Source: Amyelois transitella (lineage: Eukaryota; Arthropoda; Insecta; Lepidoptera; Pyralidae). From it: a DNA stretch of 64,000 bases. The stretch is taken from positions 3,968,001-4,032,000 of the forward strand of contig NC_083511.1 of assembly GCF_032362555.1 (NCBI RefSeq), in the 5' to 3' direction. Made by a program: the position numbers and the translations under genes. The notes below the pieces were generated by a model that saw only the letters and a program-made list of their open reading frames with translations, did not search any database and was not told the DNA's origin. Shown here piece after piece: positions 39,901-49,764 of the stretch (the stretch's first letter is position 1; every line of letters begins with the position of its first letter).

Positions 39901-42900
39901 GTCCCATTTCGTAGAGCAATTCTAGACAACTCTCACATTCTTCCACGTAAAATGGAGATGGCGGGGTGACTCCCACTGCCTATAAACATATCAAACATCT
40001 TGGTACACCTCGATAATTTCTAAAAATATACATAAAATCACGCCTTTTTCCCGGAGGGGTAGGCAGAGACTATATCTTTCGACTTCCCACAATCTCTGCA
40101 TACTTCTTTCGCTTTATCCACATTCATAGCTCTCTTCATGCAAGCTCGGCGGTTTCGGGTACTCTTAACCTGACCCTTTACCAGGACGTCCTTAATTTGA
40201 TCAAGATACGCTCGTCTAGGCCTTCCCACTCCGACCTTTCCCTCCACACTTTCTTTATTTATTTGCTACTTTTTTTAACCTACTTTCTTTCATTCTCTCC
40301 ACATGACCTATGATTTCTAATATAAAATACAACAACGTTGTACTACACCTTGGTTTTATAAAAGTTAATCACTTGTGCCCAAACTCGATATTTAGGTAAC
40401 CTAGTATTTTGAAATGAGATACTGTTATCTATTCGTATAGCCTAATTGGAATCTCTTTGAAAGAAAAGCAACTCCAAACTTTACTTACATCCTCAGTACA
40501 TCCACCTGCCTCCATCAATGTGGCCAGTATAAAGTGACCTTTGCCAACGAGAAGCAGGAACCAGCGACCTTCTGGAATCCTAAAATCGAACATCAATTTA
40601 AAATATAGAAGGACCCTTAAGTATTGTATTCTTAAGTTAGTAACCTATTACACAAGTTCTGAACTTACTTTGTGGCTAACTCAATTTGTGTAATTAGTCC
40701 TTAACAATTATATGTCATAATAGTTAAAAATCAGCATAGGTACTACTATTACCTACCTGAATTCAGAAGTATCTGTCATATTAGCAGTTCTATGCTCGTT
40801 GATGTAGACTTCTTTCCATATTACAAGCTTCTCTAGTTCCTTTTCTGTACTTAGTTTAAGAATCCCATTCAATTTTAGAAACGCATTGATCTCCTTCAAG
40901 TCTTCGTCTTGTAAATGTGAACTTAACAAGTGACCAGAGTAGTACAAACACGCACCAATCACCGTGTACAGTCTTTGAAAGTTTTCAACATCATCTGTCT
41001 GAAAAAATTAACCAAATAGAATTAGCTTATCAATGCAAAATTGTAAATAAAATACATCCTCTGACCTTTTAAATCCTATTGTTATTGTTTATATTCAATT
41101 TGTCTAGTCTATTGAGTGGTGTCCTAACACAGACTATAATTAAGCACGCCAAGGGCAGACGCCTGACACTTTTTTATTAGGTTGATTTTAAAATTAAAAC
41201 AAATAAAACACTAAATTTATTAAAATTGAACCTGTCACTATTTGACCCTTAATTCTATCATTAAGCCAAATAGCTAAATGTGGCCTATCAGTCTTTTCAA
41301 GACTATATGTATGTATGTTATAAAATTTTTCATACATACCCATTCTCTGTAGTCAGCTGCTTCTAATTCAGTGATTGCGTCATCAACTTGCACTCTCACA
41401 TCCAATGGTAATGTCACTGCATGAGCACCTAACAGATCCTCAAACTGATTCATATTTATATTGCCTTTCTCATCTTTATCACAGCCATGTATTAAAGACA
41501 CGAAAACACGAGAAAAGATGCCATCTAACTTATCAACATTATTTGGCTTTGTAAAACAGGATTTCAATGATCCATATAAAAATTCCAACATTCTAACAAT
41601 ATCATCAATTATCCTTTTCGCAGCAAACACATTTACAAACTTATTAGGAAATGCAACCAATAACAGATCGCCATAGTTAGTTTTGTATGTGATATTGATA
41701 AGAGTTTCGGCATAGAGCACTGTTGATGTGATTGGTTCACTTGTTCCTAAAGACTTTGGTGCCAAATGACATAAAGTTACATAAGCCCCTCTGGTATTAT
41801 ACAGGTAATTTTGGTTGTATGGCCGCGGATAGCAATACAAGACTCCATTATCATCATTATTGTGATATTCAATATCATTACAGCATATGTACAGGACTGA
41901 ACAATGTGAATCTCGTAAGAATTGTGAGAGAGAATTATCTACCTCAATTTTTGAAGTAAGCAGTTTGACAATGTCTATATTATCGCCTTCTGATGGAGCT
42001 TGGAATGTAAGCTTAGGATTGAAAGGATCATCTGCAACCCTTTGAAGAACATTATTTATGTTACATGCCTCCACTTCTATACCATTTAGTTTCTGAAGTA
42101 TAAAACCTTTCTTTACTTTAGGTGAATAAATTGCAAGAGCTTCAATGGAAAAATCTTGAACAACTAATCTTTTCCCATCAGAATGAGTTTCCAGACTTAT
42201 ACCTAAAATTTTTTCTATCTGACAATTCTTTTTGGTACTGAAAATCATGTTTTTGCTGACCTGAAAATATGAAATTAAAATTACAAATACATTTAAATCA
42301 AAGTAGAAGTGAAATTTATTTTCAAATGTTTCCTTAATTTTAGAGTATAAAAATAGTTAGAATTTTTCATTATACATATGTATAGGTACATAATTTTTGG
42401 CAATAAGTAGCAATTGTTTATTTTTATTTAATATGTATAATATTAATATATTTATATTTATTTAATAATAAAATGAAATACTACAATATACAATGGAAAA
42501 TAAAAGTTTTATTAACAAGAAATATTATTATTAAGTGCTGTGTGGTTCCCGGCACCAATACAAAAAAGAATAGGACCACTCCATCTCTTTCCCATGGATG
42601 TCGTAAAAGGCGACTAAGGGCTAGGCTTACAATCTTGGGATTCTTTTTTAGGCGATGGGCTAGCAACCTGTCACTATTTGAATCTCAATTCTATCATTAA
42701 GCCAAATAGCTGAATGTGGTCATTCAGTCTTTTCAAGACTGTTGGCTCTGTCTACCCCGCAAGGGATATAGACGTGACCATATGTATGTATGTAAATATT
42801 GTTATTAATAAGTACCACTATAATGACGGAAGTGTCATGTTCCTTTGATTGTTCTTTATTACTTTGAGATGAGGCAGTACCATCTTTATTCCCACTGGCC

Positions 42901-43617
42901 ATATTTTTTGCTTTACGCACTTTTAATGCTTTAAATATTCTACCTGGAATGTAATTTTATTAATAAGTTAAAGTTTGTGCTGATATCATGTCAAATGTAA
43001 ATAAACTTAGCAACTAAGTAATAATTTAGGCTTTACCTCATTCAAATTAGGAGCTATAGATTTTTCATTTACCCAAGTAACTAAGAATAATATTTTAATC
43101 TTGCAGGCAATAGGCCTGTCTAACCCAAAATTGGCTGTATGTAAAAATCAATCAAAAGAGCACAAATTCAAGACTTTACCTTTTGTAGATCGCCTGGTAG
43201 AAGATCGTTTGAAATTATTCCTTAAATTAAAAGCCTCACATTTTTCTAATAATGGGGCTGTGGCATCCTCTGAGGCATCATTGTTTTCTTTAATTTTGAT
43301 GTAAACAAGTTCTCCATCTTCGCCCACATCAGAATCCCACTCTGGCACTGAACTAAAAGCAGACAACACATCAATGTATAATCGTGGCCTTTCAGTGTAT
43401 TGAAGACTGTTGGCTTCGTCTACCCCGTAAGGTTTGAAAATGTGATTATATGTATGGTTTATACATTTTTGTTTAGATTTATGAAACGAATCTCAATTAT
43501 TATGATTCGGTTGTACCTTTCAGAATCTGAATATTTGGAATCATTTGAAGAGCTAGTCCAGTCATTATCCGAATCACAAGGACTATCATAATTGATTTTA
43601 CTCTTGTAATTATTCAT
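33989..43617 (-). CDS. intu: Inturned, planar cell polarity/CPLANE protein, 13 exons
   Basis: Inturned acts with Fuzzy and Fritz in the CPLANE module, controlling planar polarity and ciliogenesis; in family knowledge Inturned-Fuzzy is an exchange factor for Rab23. Exons on the minus strand, first to last: 43517-43617, 43180-43352, 42816-42943, 41340-42260, 40757-40998, 40489-40579, 39796-39979, 39084-39324, 38362-38458, 38058-38143, 37438-37620, 34555-34707, 33989-34094. Phases close, giving 901 residues, close to vertebrate inturned. The N-terminus is acidic ([17 protein letters not shown], then [13 protein letters not shown]). The 921-base exon encodes a PDZ-like region ([14 protein letters not shown]) followed by the first longin-like domain ([25 protein letters not shown]). 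A low-complexity middle (KKRHSSTEQ) leads to a C-terminal domain ([31 protein letters not shown]). The PDZ region separates it from the sister protein Fuzzy. The exon 42816-42943 donor is the least certain junction. Confidence 0.88.
34244..34287. repeat. Perfect hairpin: 20-base arms, 4-base loop
   Basis: The arms at 34244-34263 and 34268-34287 are exact complements around 'atga'. It sits in an inturned intron. Confidence 0.9.
35031..35196 (+). repeat. Family A repeat, internally shortened, with a (TATG)n tail
   Basis: It has the 'aataggaccactccatatct' and 'gtcgtaaaaggcgaccaagg' blocks, then skips to a tatgtatg tail at about 35158-35196. It lies in an inturned intron. Confidence 0.65.
36131..36180 (+). 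other. Possible coding head with Cys-x4-Cys and a donor site, function unknown
   Basis: ATG at 36131 begins [17 protein letters not shown] and meets a GT donor (GGAG|GTATG) at 36181, on the strand opposite inturned. A nearly repeated 'tgagataggactcct'/'tgagataggagtccc' pair lies just upstream (36030-36080). A short open frame at 36472-36714 follows, but I could not join it convincingly. It may be a first exon of an unknown nested gene or a transposon head. Confidence 0.2.
36345..36502 (-). repeat. Family A repeat, minus orientation
   Basis: The reverse complement shows 'caacctgtcactatttga', 'agccaaatagctgaacgtgg', 'cttgcggggtag' (reversed) and a catacata tail. It lies in an inturned intron. 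Confidence 0.7.
37130..37375. repeat. Family B fragment followed by a second repeat piece
   Basis: 37130-37230 is a minus-orientation family B piece ('gtagtctctgcctacccatt'). 37240-37375 carries 'gtacaaaggcgggcttatcc' and 'gatctcttccagccaacc', which recurs at 56150-56212 as 'acaaaggcggacttatggct' and 'cctcttccagtgaacc'. I do not know the element. Confidence 0.5.
37717..37791 (+). repeat. Family A repeat with a large internal deletion
   Basis: The 'gtgtggttcccggcacac' head is joined directly to the 'ctaccccgcaacggatatag' tail and ends in tatgtatgtatg. Confidence 0.65.
37900..38012 (+). repeat. RTE-like retrotransposon 3' end fragment
   Basis: It contains 'aaatttcatggagatcggtt', 'ggacaaacaaacacactctc' and 'atttataatattagtataga', the usual order at the 3' ends of RTE-like elements in insects, by recollection. 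It lies in an inturned intron. Confidence 0.5.
38623..38862 (+). repeat. tRNA-derived SINE
   Basis: The first 76 bases are tRNA-like, with an A box (TGGCGCAGCGG at about 38632) and a B box (GGTTCGAATCC at about 38675), so an internal RNA polymerase III promoter. A non-tRNA body follows with 'gagttagtaaaatacaagtt' and 'ggctaactcaatctgtgtaa', and a ttatttattta tail. A second body fragment is at 40620-40702. It lies in the inturned intron between exons 38362-38458 and 39084-39324. It is not a functional tRNA gene. Confidence 0.85.
38931..39048. mobile_element. Small foldback MITE, about 118 bases
   Basis: The outer ends pair as imperfect inverted repeats of roughly 50 bases: 'ccctcgtagcatggcgtgcg' on the left against the reverse of 'cgcgtgccaagctacggga' on the right, then 'gcgaaaaactat' against 'atagtttttcg'. 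No target duplication is obvious. It lies in an inturned intron. Confidence 0.6.
39425..39500 (-). repeat. Family R retroposon fragment, minus orientation
   Basis: The 'ccccaaattctcgcgggaac' and 'gatgggaattttcgtg' blocks match the complete copy at 58836-59047. The sequence after it (39520-39610), including 'ttagtcgccttttactttat', resembles a reversed family A fragment. Confidence 0.5.
40026..40260 (-). mobile_element. Family B: non-LTR retrotransposon tail with C-terminal coding remnant
   Basis: The minus strand reads [19 protein letters not shown], then [20 protein letters not shown] and [12 protein letters not shown]. 'GRPRR' followed by such a basic stretch is typical of the last part of LINE ORF2 proteins after the reverse transcriptase. 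No RT domain remains, so this is a 5'-truncated copy in an inturned intron. Other family B pieces are at 7605, 13450, 18105, 58325 and 62440. Confidence 0.65.
40620..40702 (+). repeat. Body fragment of the tRNA-derived SINE
   Basis: The blocks 'ttacacaagttctgaactta' and 'ggctaactcaatttgtgtaa' match the body of the SINE at 38623-38862. The tRNA-like head is absent. Confidence 0.65.
41228..41334 (+). repeat. Family A repeat fragment abutting an inturned splice donor
   Basis: It includes 'aacctgtcactatttgaccc', 'taagccaaatagctaaatgt' and 'gtcttttcaagactatatgt' with a tatgtatg tail, ending within a few bases of the donor of exon 41340-42260 (minus). Confidence 0.65.
42537..42796 (+). repeat. Family A repeat, best full-length copy
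   Basis: About 260 bases, from 'gctgtgtggttcccggcacc' to the (TATG)n tail, through the 'aggaccactccatctctttc', 'gatgtcgtaaaaggcgacta', 'caacctgtcactatttgaat', 'aagccaaatagctgaatgtg' and 'ctaccccgcaagggatatag' blocks. At least 14 other full or partial copies lie in this window. No coding capacity is seen. It may be a SINE or the 3' end of a LINE. Confidence 0.8.
43384..43462 (+). repeat. Family A repeat, 3' fragment
   Basis: The 'cgtggcctttcagtgtattg', 'agactgttggcttcgtctac' and 'gattatatgtatgg' blocks match the 3' part of family A. It lies in the first inturned intron. Confidence 0.6.
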
Positions 43618-44211
43618 AACGAGGGATTGAGATCAAAATTGATAAAAAACATTTAAAAATTAAAATTGTAAATAGCAATGTAAAACTGTAAACAAAACAA
43701 ACAGCAAAAATGTGCATTTGTGCATTCTCAAGGCCTGACATTGACATCAGTCAGTGACAACTAACACTCAAGCCACTGACGTGAATTGGACCTGTGGTTC
43801 CAGCTTATAGTATCAACCTTTATATATTAAATAATGACCCCACAGCACACCAGTGTTCCACAAACTTCTGCTAGGCGCCAAAATGGCGAAAAGATACAAC
43901 ATAGCATAGATCAGTGCCTACCTATCATTTTGTTAAGTTAATGCGGTCCAGTCTTGAGAGTATAGGATACTTCTTCATTGGAGAGTATCCACTGGATCCA
44001 GTTAAAATTGTAATTTTATTCATGTCATTGTTTGGCACTATTGGCAGTGGCACAATCACTATTTCAAAATTTGGCACTAAAATTCAAAAATGGCAAACAA
44101 AAATAATAAGCACCCGTATTTAGTAATAATTTAGTGGTTTACCAAAATGACAAAACAATAAATGATAAGTATTATTATTAGAATAACTGATACATATTAA
44201 ATAAACTTACA
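43618..44211. promoter_or_regulatory. Shared upstream region of two divergent genes
   Basis: 594 bases separate the inturned ATG (minus) from the ATG of the next gene (plus), so promoter and 5' UTR elements of both must lie here or in an unseen upstream exon. A 'ccaaaatggcg' site (about 43877) resembles a YY1-type element. No clear TATA box or X-box was recognised. Confidence 0.45.
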
Positions 44212-47200
44212 ATGTCCGATAATTTGAATATAACGAAATCCTCATCAAGTATTGAACAGTCCAGAAGACATGATGTTGAAGATGATGAGGATGGTTTCCC
44301 GTATTCAGATTTAGCTGCTACGAGCGTTGTATCATATAGAGCACCTAAAATAGTTAAAAATCAGGCTGATGAAGTTAAAGGAAAGTCATCAAATGTAATA
44401 CGAACAGGAGTAACGGAATCAGTTTGCAATATCCAGTTGGTACGTTATTTTACTCTTTAGGTTCCATCACATGATTTCTTAGGTAACTAATAGGTACCTA
44501 CCTATCTAGTTATCACATGGACGTAAATATTATTAGGTCCATGAGTTATCAACATAACACGTTTTATATATCTATGTAAGTAGGATAGGTGGCGCTGTGA
44601 AGAAACGTGTAGGTATATTTTCAGTCAGCTATAAGAACAATTGTAATTAAAACTGGGAGAGATCCACCTGATAGAGGCTCTCCTTTTGTTATTACTTAAG
44701 ACCTACCTAGTTTTCTACCTCCTGTCCACGATGCGTTAATTGTGATAGATAAATGAAGCAGATAGAATAAGCATTGAAATAACATTACATAATAATGTCA
44801 CAGATATTCTATTCTCCTACCCGGACTCTCACAATCATATTATTTTACTGCAAGTTGTCACTGTTATAAACTTGGGATTCTTAATTTGCTTGTCTTTATG
44901 TTTTTGAATCTCAGGCTCTGTTTACCCCGCAGGAGTAAAGACTTGATTGTTTTTATGTGTGTCAGCTTCTACAAAACTTTTACATTTGTATTTGAATGGG
45001 AATTCTCTTATTTTTTTTCAGGATTCCCTAATAAAATTGAAAGATAGTACAAGGAAACTATTATATCTCCTTGAAGAAATACAATCAAAAACTCATTCAA
45101 AGATACCCATTGGAACTCCCAAGATATTAAATCTTGTGAAACCTATTCCCACTCAACCCATCGCGTCTGCTGTATGTTTTTTTTTTTATTGTTTTTAGAT
45201 TTATTTTTATTTAATTTACTAAAAAGACGTCAATAATTTACAGCTCCCTTCCGTCACAGATCTTTTAGGTGCTAATGCCCTTAAACATTTAGAAGCACAA
45301 ACGAGTGCTTTGGAAGGCATTTTTGTTCAGGTAACTATTAATTGATTTCTTATAATGTCCCCAAGGGTGAGAACTTGGTTCTAGTAGACCCTGTACATAA
45401 GGAACCACTTAATAAAGAATCACCGTTCGTCTTGTTGACGTCGCGAAGTGGTGATGTACTTACTTATCTGTACAGCCCACTGTACTGTATTTTGATATCT
45501 TTAGTTCCACTAGACCAAAGAAAAAGATATTTCAAATATGATACCTTTAAGATATGAAGGTGGTGAGTATACTTTTCTTTGGGGCTTTCTGTTTCTAATT
45601 ATGGGGTAAGCTTAGATCAAGGACATCTTACTGTTTTAAAAATACTAACAGTTCTTCGTGCAACAGTAGGTATGTATTTCTTTTATTGTCATATGTATCT
45701 GGATGTATTTATGTATTTTGTTTGTAATGTATGTATTTTGTAGTATGCATATGCAGGTATAATTATACCCATTTTTAATAGATGTTAGTATCGAACAAAT
45801 AAATATTGTAAAAATTAATCTAAGATTTTTCTGGCCAAAGAGGAAATCCGTCTTCTGTCCAAAGAGGAAATCTTTAGTCGTTAGAAAAATTAAATTTATT
45901 CAAACGAAAAAGAAATCTGATAAATGTGTCCTAGATCTGGAAATCTTCGAGCCCTTTCAAACAAACAATCAAGGTTACAAACGTTACCTTTTTATTAGTA
46001 AGTATAGATTAACTTTTAACAGGAGGAAGACGACGACTGTTCTATTTATAAACGTCTTACAAGAAAATGCAATTGTTTAAACCGGCCCGAATATAACGAC
46101 TTGATTATGCATTTTAACGAAGAGACAAAATTCTTTACAAACACCCTTGGGGAAATTATAAAGAATATGAGAATATTGAAGAAATTCCTCTACATGAACG
46201 GAGAATATACGAAACATGCTTTGCAGTTTTTAAACGAAGTTAGTATCTTTACAGTTTAAATGTTTTCTTTAACGGTTAATAGGAGTCGTCGTTACCATCT
46301 AAATACTTTGAAAAAAAAAAACCAATGTGGAAATAAACATACAGGTAGTTAAAGGACCCTTAGTGACAAGCTTCTAACTCCTTTCTAGAGCACATGAAGC
46401 AAGACTTTGTACAACGGCGTAAGAATACAAGTAGGCAGTAAGATGTCCATTATCTAGAAATATTCTAGTGATGTGGTCATTTTTTATAAGTTTAATAAGC
46501 AATTTTAGCTCCATTTCTTTAAAATTTATAGGGATTCACACAATCCACATACACTGAGAAAGTAGAGATTATTCAGGGATGCGCTTACGCAGACATTTGT
46601 AACTTGTTTGAAGAATATTCAATAGTAATCATTTACATATCATGGCCATGTAAATATGAAAACTTTGGAGATGCAGTGACACAGGTATATAAAACCACAT
46701 GATAAATTATTCTTCTTAATAGAAATTCAAAAAAAGTCTAAATACAATCTACTTTTTAGGAGCTAACAGCTAATTTCCTATATAAACTTGTACAACTGGA
46801 GGAAGGAAGAAGATATTTGAATTTAAGTACAAAAATGACGAATGATATAAAAAAAATTATAAGGAAAAGAGCTGGAAGATTAGTATACGAAACTCTTGAA
46901 ACCCTAAACATCGTATTGAACACGTTGGAACCGCCATTGTACCAAAATGTTAATGTAACATACTACAGCAAACCTGTTGACGAAGGTAAAAAGAAGTTGC
47001 AGTATATTAAAAGGCCCCAAACAAAAACTCAATGCCTAAACACATTAGAACCTATCAAAACAATCAATAAAATCGCAATTCAAACATCGGGTAGACGACA
47101 AAACATTCAACCAATGTATACTGACTAAATTTCCTACATTGGAAATTCGGAACATTTGTGTAGGTAATAAAATGTTAAGGTCCTCATCCTCAAATGTTCT

Positions 47201-48206
47201 TTCAGAATTTTCATTCACATTACATTTTTAACTTTTGAATTAACAGATTATTTGGGGAGCAGAACAATCAAAGTTCTGGGGTACAATCGAAAACATATGA
47301 CGTTGGATGAAGTATTTACCCATTTGGAAATTCTGAACAATTATAGCACTAGAGAAAAGGGGAAACTAGAGTTGACATCGTATCTCCCGGTATTGATGAC
47401 ATTATTCAAAAACATGCTGATGGAATATAACAACAGTGCGATGAATATAGTTATTACAAATATACTAAATAATATTGTTTCAAAGAACATGGTAAAGGAC
47501 AGAGAAAAGGACCTGGATTTGCCAAAGACTATGGTAATTGCTGATACAGCAACAGAGGTTCGTACATAATTTCTTTGTAAGGTTTTTGTTATAAACAGCC
47601 TGTATATGAACAGAGCAAACTCTTGATTACTTACGACTGTGTGATCGGCAGTCATTAAACTATCCAAATGTCAAATAATTGATGATTTCTGTAGCATGGG
47701 CCTTCAGTTACCATACAATTTCACTCATAGAAACCTATGTAGGTACCTAAGTTTTTTTGATACTTAAAAAAGAATTGATGTGTTCACAGACCATTACAAC
47801 GAAAAATGAATATAATCAAATACCAGTGAAGAAAACCCCCAGAAAGAATAAAAATAAATCAAAAATCGGTCTTGGCCTATCTCCTAATAAATTCAGGAAT
47901 CCATCAGCACGCAAAGGTATTTGCCACAATTATCTGTTTTAAATTTATATAACTACCTAATCAGGAATTTAAACCGTGTATTCACTATATTTTGCCACTG
48001 TTTCAGTTACGGATTGGGAGCCATCTGGGTATTTCAATCGATCAAAAAAATCAGGTATTAACAACTATTCAAAATTACAAAAAGTGTACAAGTAACCAAT
48101 GTGATGTAGTATGTAGTTTTATAAAAGTGTGATCTTTGTTTCAGTTAATCTTAATCATAATCATTTAAGGAGTTCCATAATAGTTGTACCAGTGGAAAAG
48201 GATTGA
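44212..48206 (+). CDS. Unrecognised 535-residue protein, 10 exons
   Basis: I do not recognise this protein. Exons: 44212-44439, 45022-45171, 45244-45330, 46023-46238, 46532-46684, 46760-46985, 47247-47557, 47790-47916, 48007-48054, 48145-48206. All have GT-AG borders, phases close and the frame is open throughout, so the gene looks real and intact. The N-terminus is Ser/Asp/Glu-rich (SSSSIEQSRRHDVEDDEDGF). Mostly helical segments follow (LIKLKDSTRKLLYLLEEIQS; LGANALKHLEAQTSALEGIF; IIKNMRILKKFLYMNGEY), then a Cys-containing stretch (CNCLNRPEYNDLIMHF) and a long helical region (about 280-450). The C-terminus is basic (KKTPRKNKNKSK). No signal peptide or membrane segment is seen. The join 46985 to 47247 could be replaced by read-through to a stop at 47126-47128. 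Its head-to-head position with inturned hints at possible co-expression only. A polyadenylation hexamer lies at 48329-48334. Confidence 0.75.
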
Positions 48207-48849
48207 TAAAACATCAACAAAATTATATTGACAAAACATTTACATCACAAACATGTTATAGGTATACAAACGACAATGTCCTCTCAGTTATAAATGTATT
48301 TAAATTAAACATATAAATAATCATGTAAAATAAATCTATACAATTGTAAAACTTTTTCCTTCACCATCCCATTCTTTAATTCATATTTGAAGCATAAACA
48401 GTAAAAAAAAGGCATAAAGGAATGTTATTCATATAAAACATTTTGGAAAAAAAAATACAAATTCCTCTAATTCTAAACATATATAGATTTGTCTTTGCCT
48501 ACCACAGTATTAACTTTGTTTAGCGTAAAAAATTGTGTAAAGAAATGCCTTTCCTTATTTACATTTTCCTAAGACTTGTTACTTCAGAAAAAATTTGAAG
48601 ATTCTTATTTATTAAACATACATTAAAATAGTGGTCACAAAAGCTAAAGCCCTCTCAAATTTTAAATTGATGTGAACATTAGACTAAAAATATATCTGCA
48701 AAGGGCAATCAACCAATTCTTCAGCATTACATTTTAACACTTTGGTTTCATTTTATTTACATTTTGTTAATGAGTAAACATTTGCTGATGATAAGCTATT
48801 TAGCACAAAATTACAATTAGGCAAAGATAAACTCCAAGAGATCAATATT
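48207..48849. other. Convergent 3' UTR interval
   Basis: It lies between the stop codons of two converging genes. It is AT-rich and probably made of both 3' UTRs; tttatt (AATAAA on minus) occurs near 48754 and 48607. No coding feature was seen. Confidence 0.5.
48329..48334 (+). terminator. Candidate polyadenylation signal of the 44212-48206 gene
   Basis: AATAAA, 123 bases after the stop codon, in the convergent interval shared with the next minus-strand gene. Confidence 0.35.
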
Positions 48850-49764
48850 TTAGTCAAAGTTTCTAGAATCATACTCACTTTGTATGTCATTATAACGGCT
48901 AGTATGTGCCTTTTGGCGCCTATCATAGGTAATAGGTCTATTCTGGAAAGCAACCTGTGGGCTTGGTTTAAAAAACATCGCCAAAAGAATATAAAACCCA
49001 CCAACAATTTTACTGAAAAAATCCAAAACTCCTAAAAACATTGGTGTTGAATTTTTAACTAGTACAGAAAGCTCCCTTAAAAGTGCTAAAACAAAATTTC
49101 CCAGAAAATTTACAAAAGCAGTACTACCAGTAAAGATAGCTATAACAAATGCAAAGAGAAATGTTACAAATTCTTTCACATTTCTTATAGATAAAGAAGT
49201 TTGAAGTGTTTCAACAATTTCAGAGTAGGTTTCTTTTATGGAAGTTGTATCAGCTATACTTGCATTTGCTGTTTCTTTCACCTTCTCCCCTGTCAAAGTA
49301 GGTTCAACTTCCAAAAATGAGTCGGTGATATGTCTTAGGCATTTTAGTAATATAATAACTTCGTTTTCTCGAAATTTCACAGATTTAATTTGAAACCAAA
49401 ACAATCCAAAGGGTTGATTCTCGATTTCTGTCCATAAGCATATACCATTAGGCCTATATCCCAGGGCTTCAGATTCCGTTATACCTATCCATTGAGTGGT
49501 GCACGGTGCTTTAAGTTGATAGGTTGCTTCTATCAAGTCCCTTTTTAACTCTGTTTCAGCGGGACTAATTAATACAATATCTCTGTATCCAATAATAGGA
49601 TTCACAAGTCTTCTCTCAGTGTAGCGACCCAAAAATATTCGTGACTTCAGCCATTCTTTTATGTTGTTTTTGATGTTGACCCAATCATCATTCTTATCTA
49701 TTAACGATGATGCTATAGATGAGTGAAACGATGCACTTCGTATGGAGTCAAATTTGGAAACCAT
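48850..49764 (-). CDS. Unrecognised 304-residue probable membrane protein, intronless
   Basis: I do not recognise the family. The frame starts at ATG 49764 (MVSKFDSIRSASFHSS) and is uninterrupted. Residues 30-170 look like a soluble domain with WLKSRIFLGRYTERRL, NPIIGYRDIVLISPAETEL, then TTQWIGITESEALGYR and FGLFWFQIKSV. Two hydrophobic stretches follow, about 199-221 (FAFVIAIFTGSTAFVNFL) and about 243-265 (KIVGGFYILLAMFF). The tail of about 39 residues is polar. A two-pass membrane topology is inferred. Lack of introns is unusual beside its intron-rich neighbours and could mean a retrocopy origin, but the frame is intact. It converges on the 535-residue gene. Confidence 0.75.
   Translation of the reverse strand: MVSKFDSIRSASFHSSIASSLIDKNDDWVNIKNNIKEWLKSRIFLGRYTERRLVNPIIGYRDIVLISPAETELKRDLIEATYQLKAPCTTQWIGITESEALGYRPNGICLWTEIENQPFGLFWFQIKSVKFRENEVIILLKCLRHITDSFLEVEPTLTGEKVKETANASIADTTSIKETYSEIVETLQTSLSIRNVKEFVTFLFAFVIAIFTGSTAFVNFLGNFVLALLRELSVLVKNSTPMFLGVLDFFSKIVGGFYILLAMFFKPSPQVAFQNRPITYDRRQKAHTSRYNDIQSEYDSRNFD

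Noticed and set aside
45342-45557. 71-residue frame between exons of the plus-strand unknown gene
   Set aside because: The preceding exon ends at a good donor (45330) and the reading phase closes with 46023-46238, so this lies in an intron. A repeat origin is possible.
47341-47667. 108-residue minus-strand frame
   Set aside because: It is antisense to an exon of the 44212-48206 gene and its hydrophobicity reflects complement composition.
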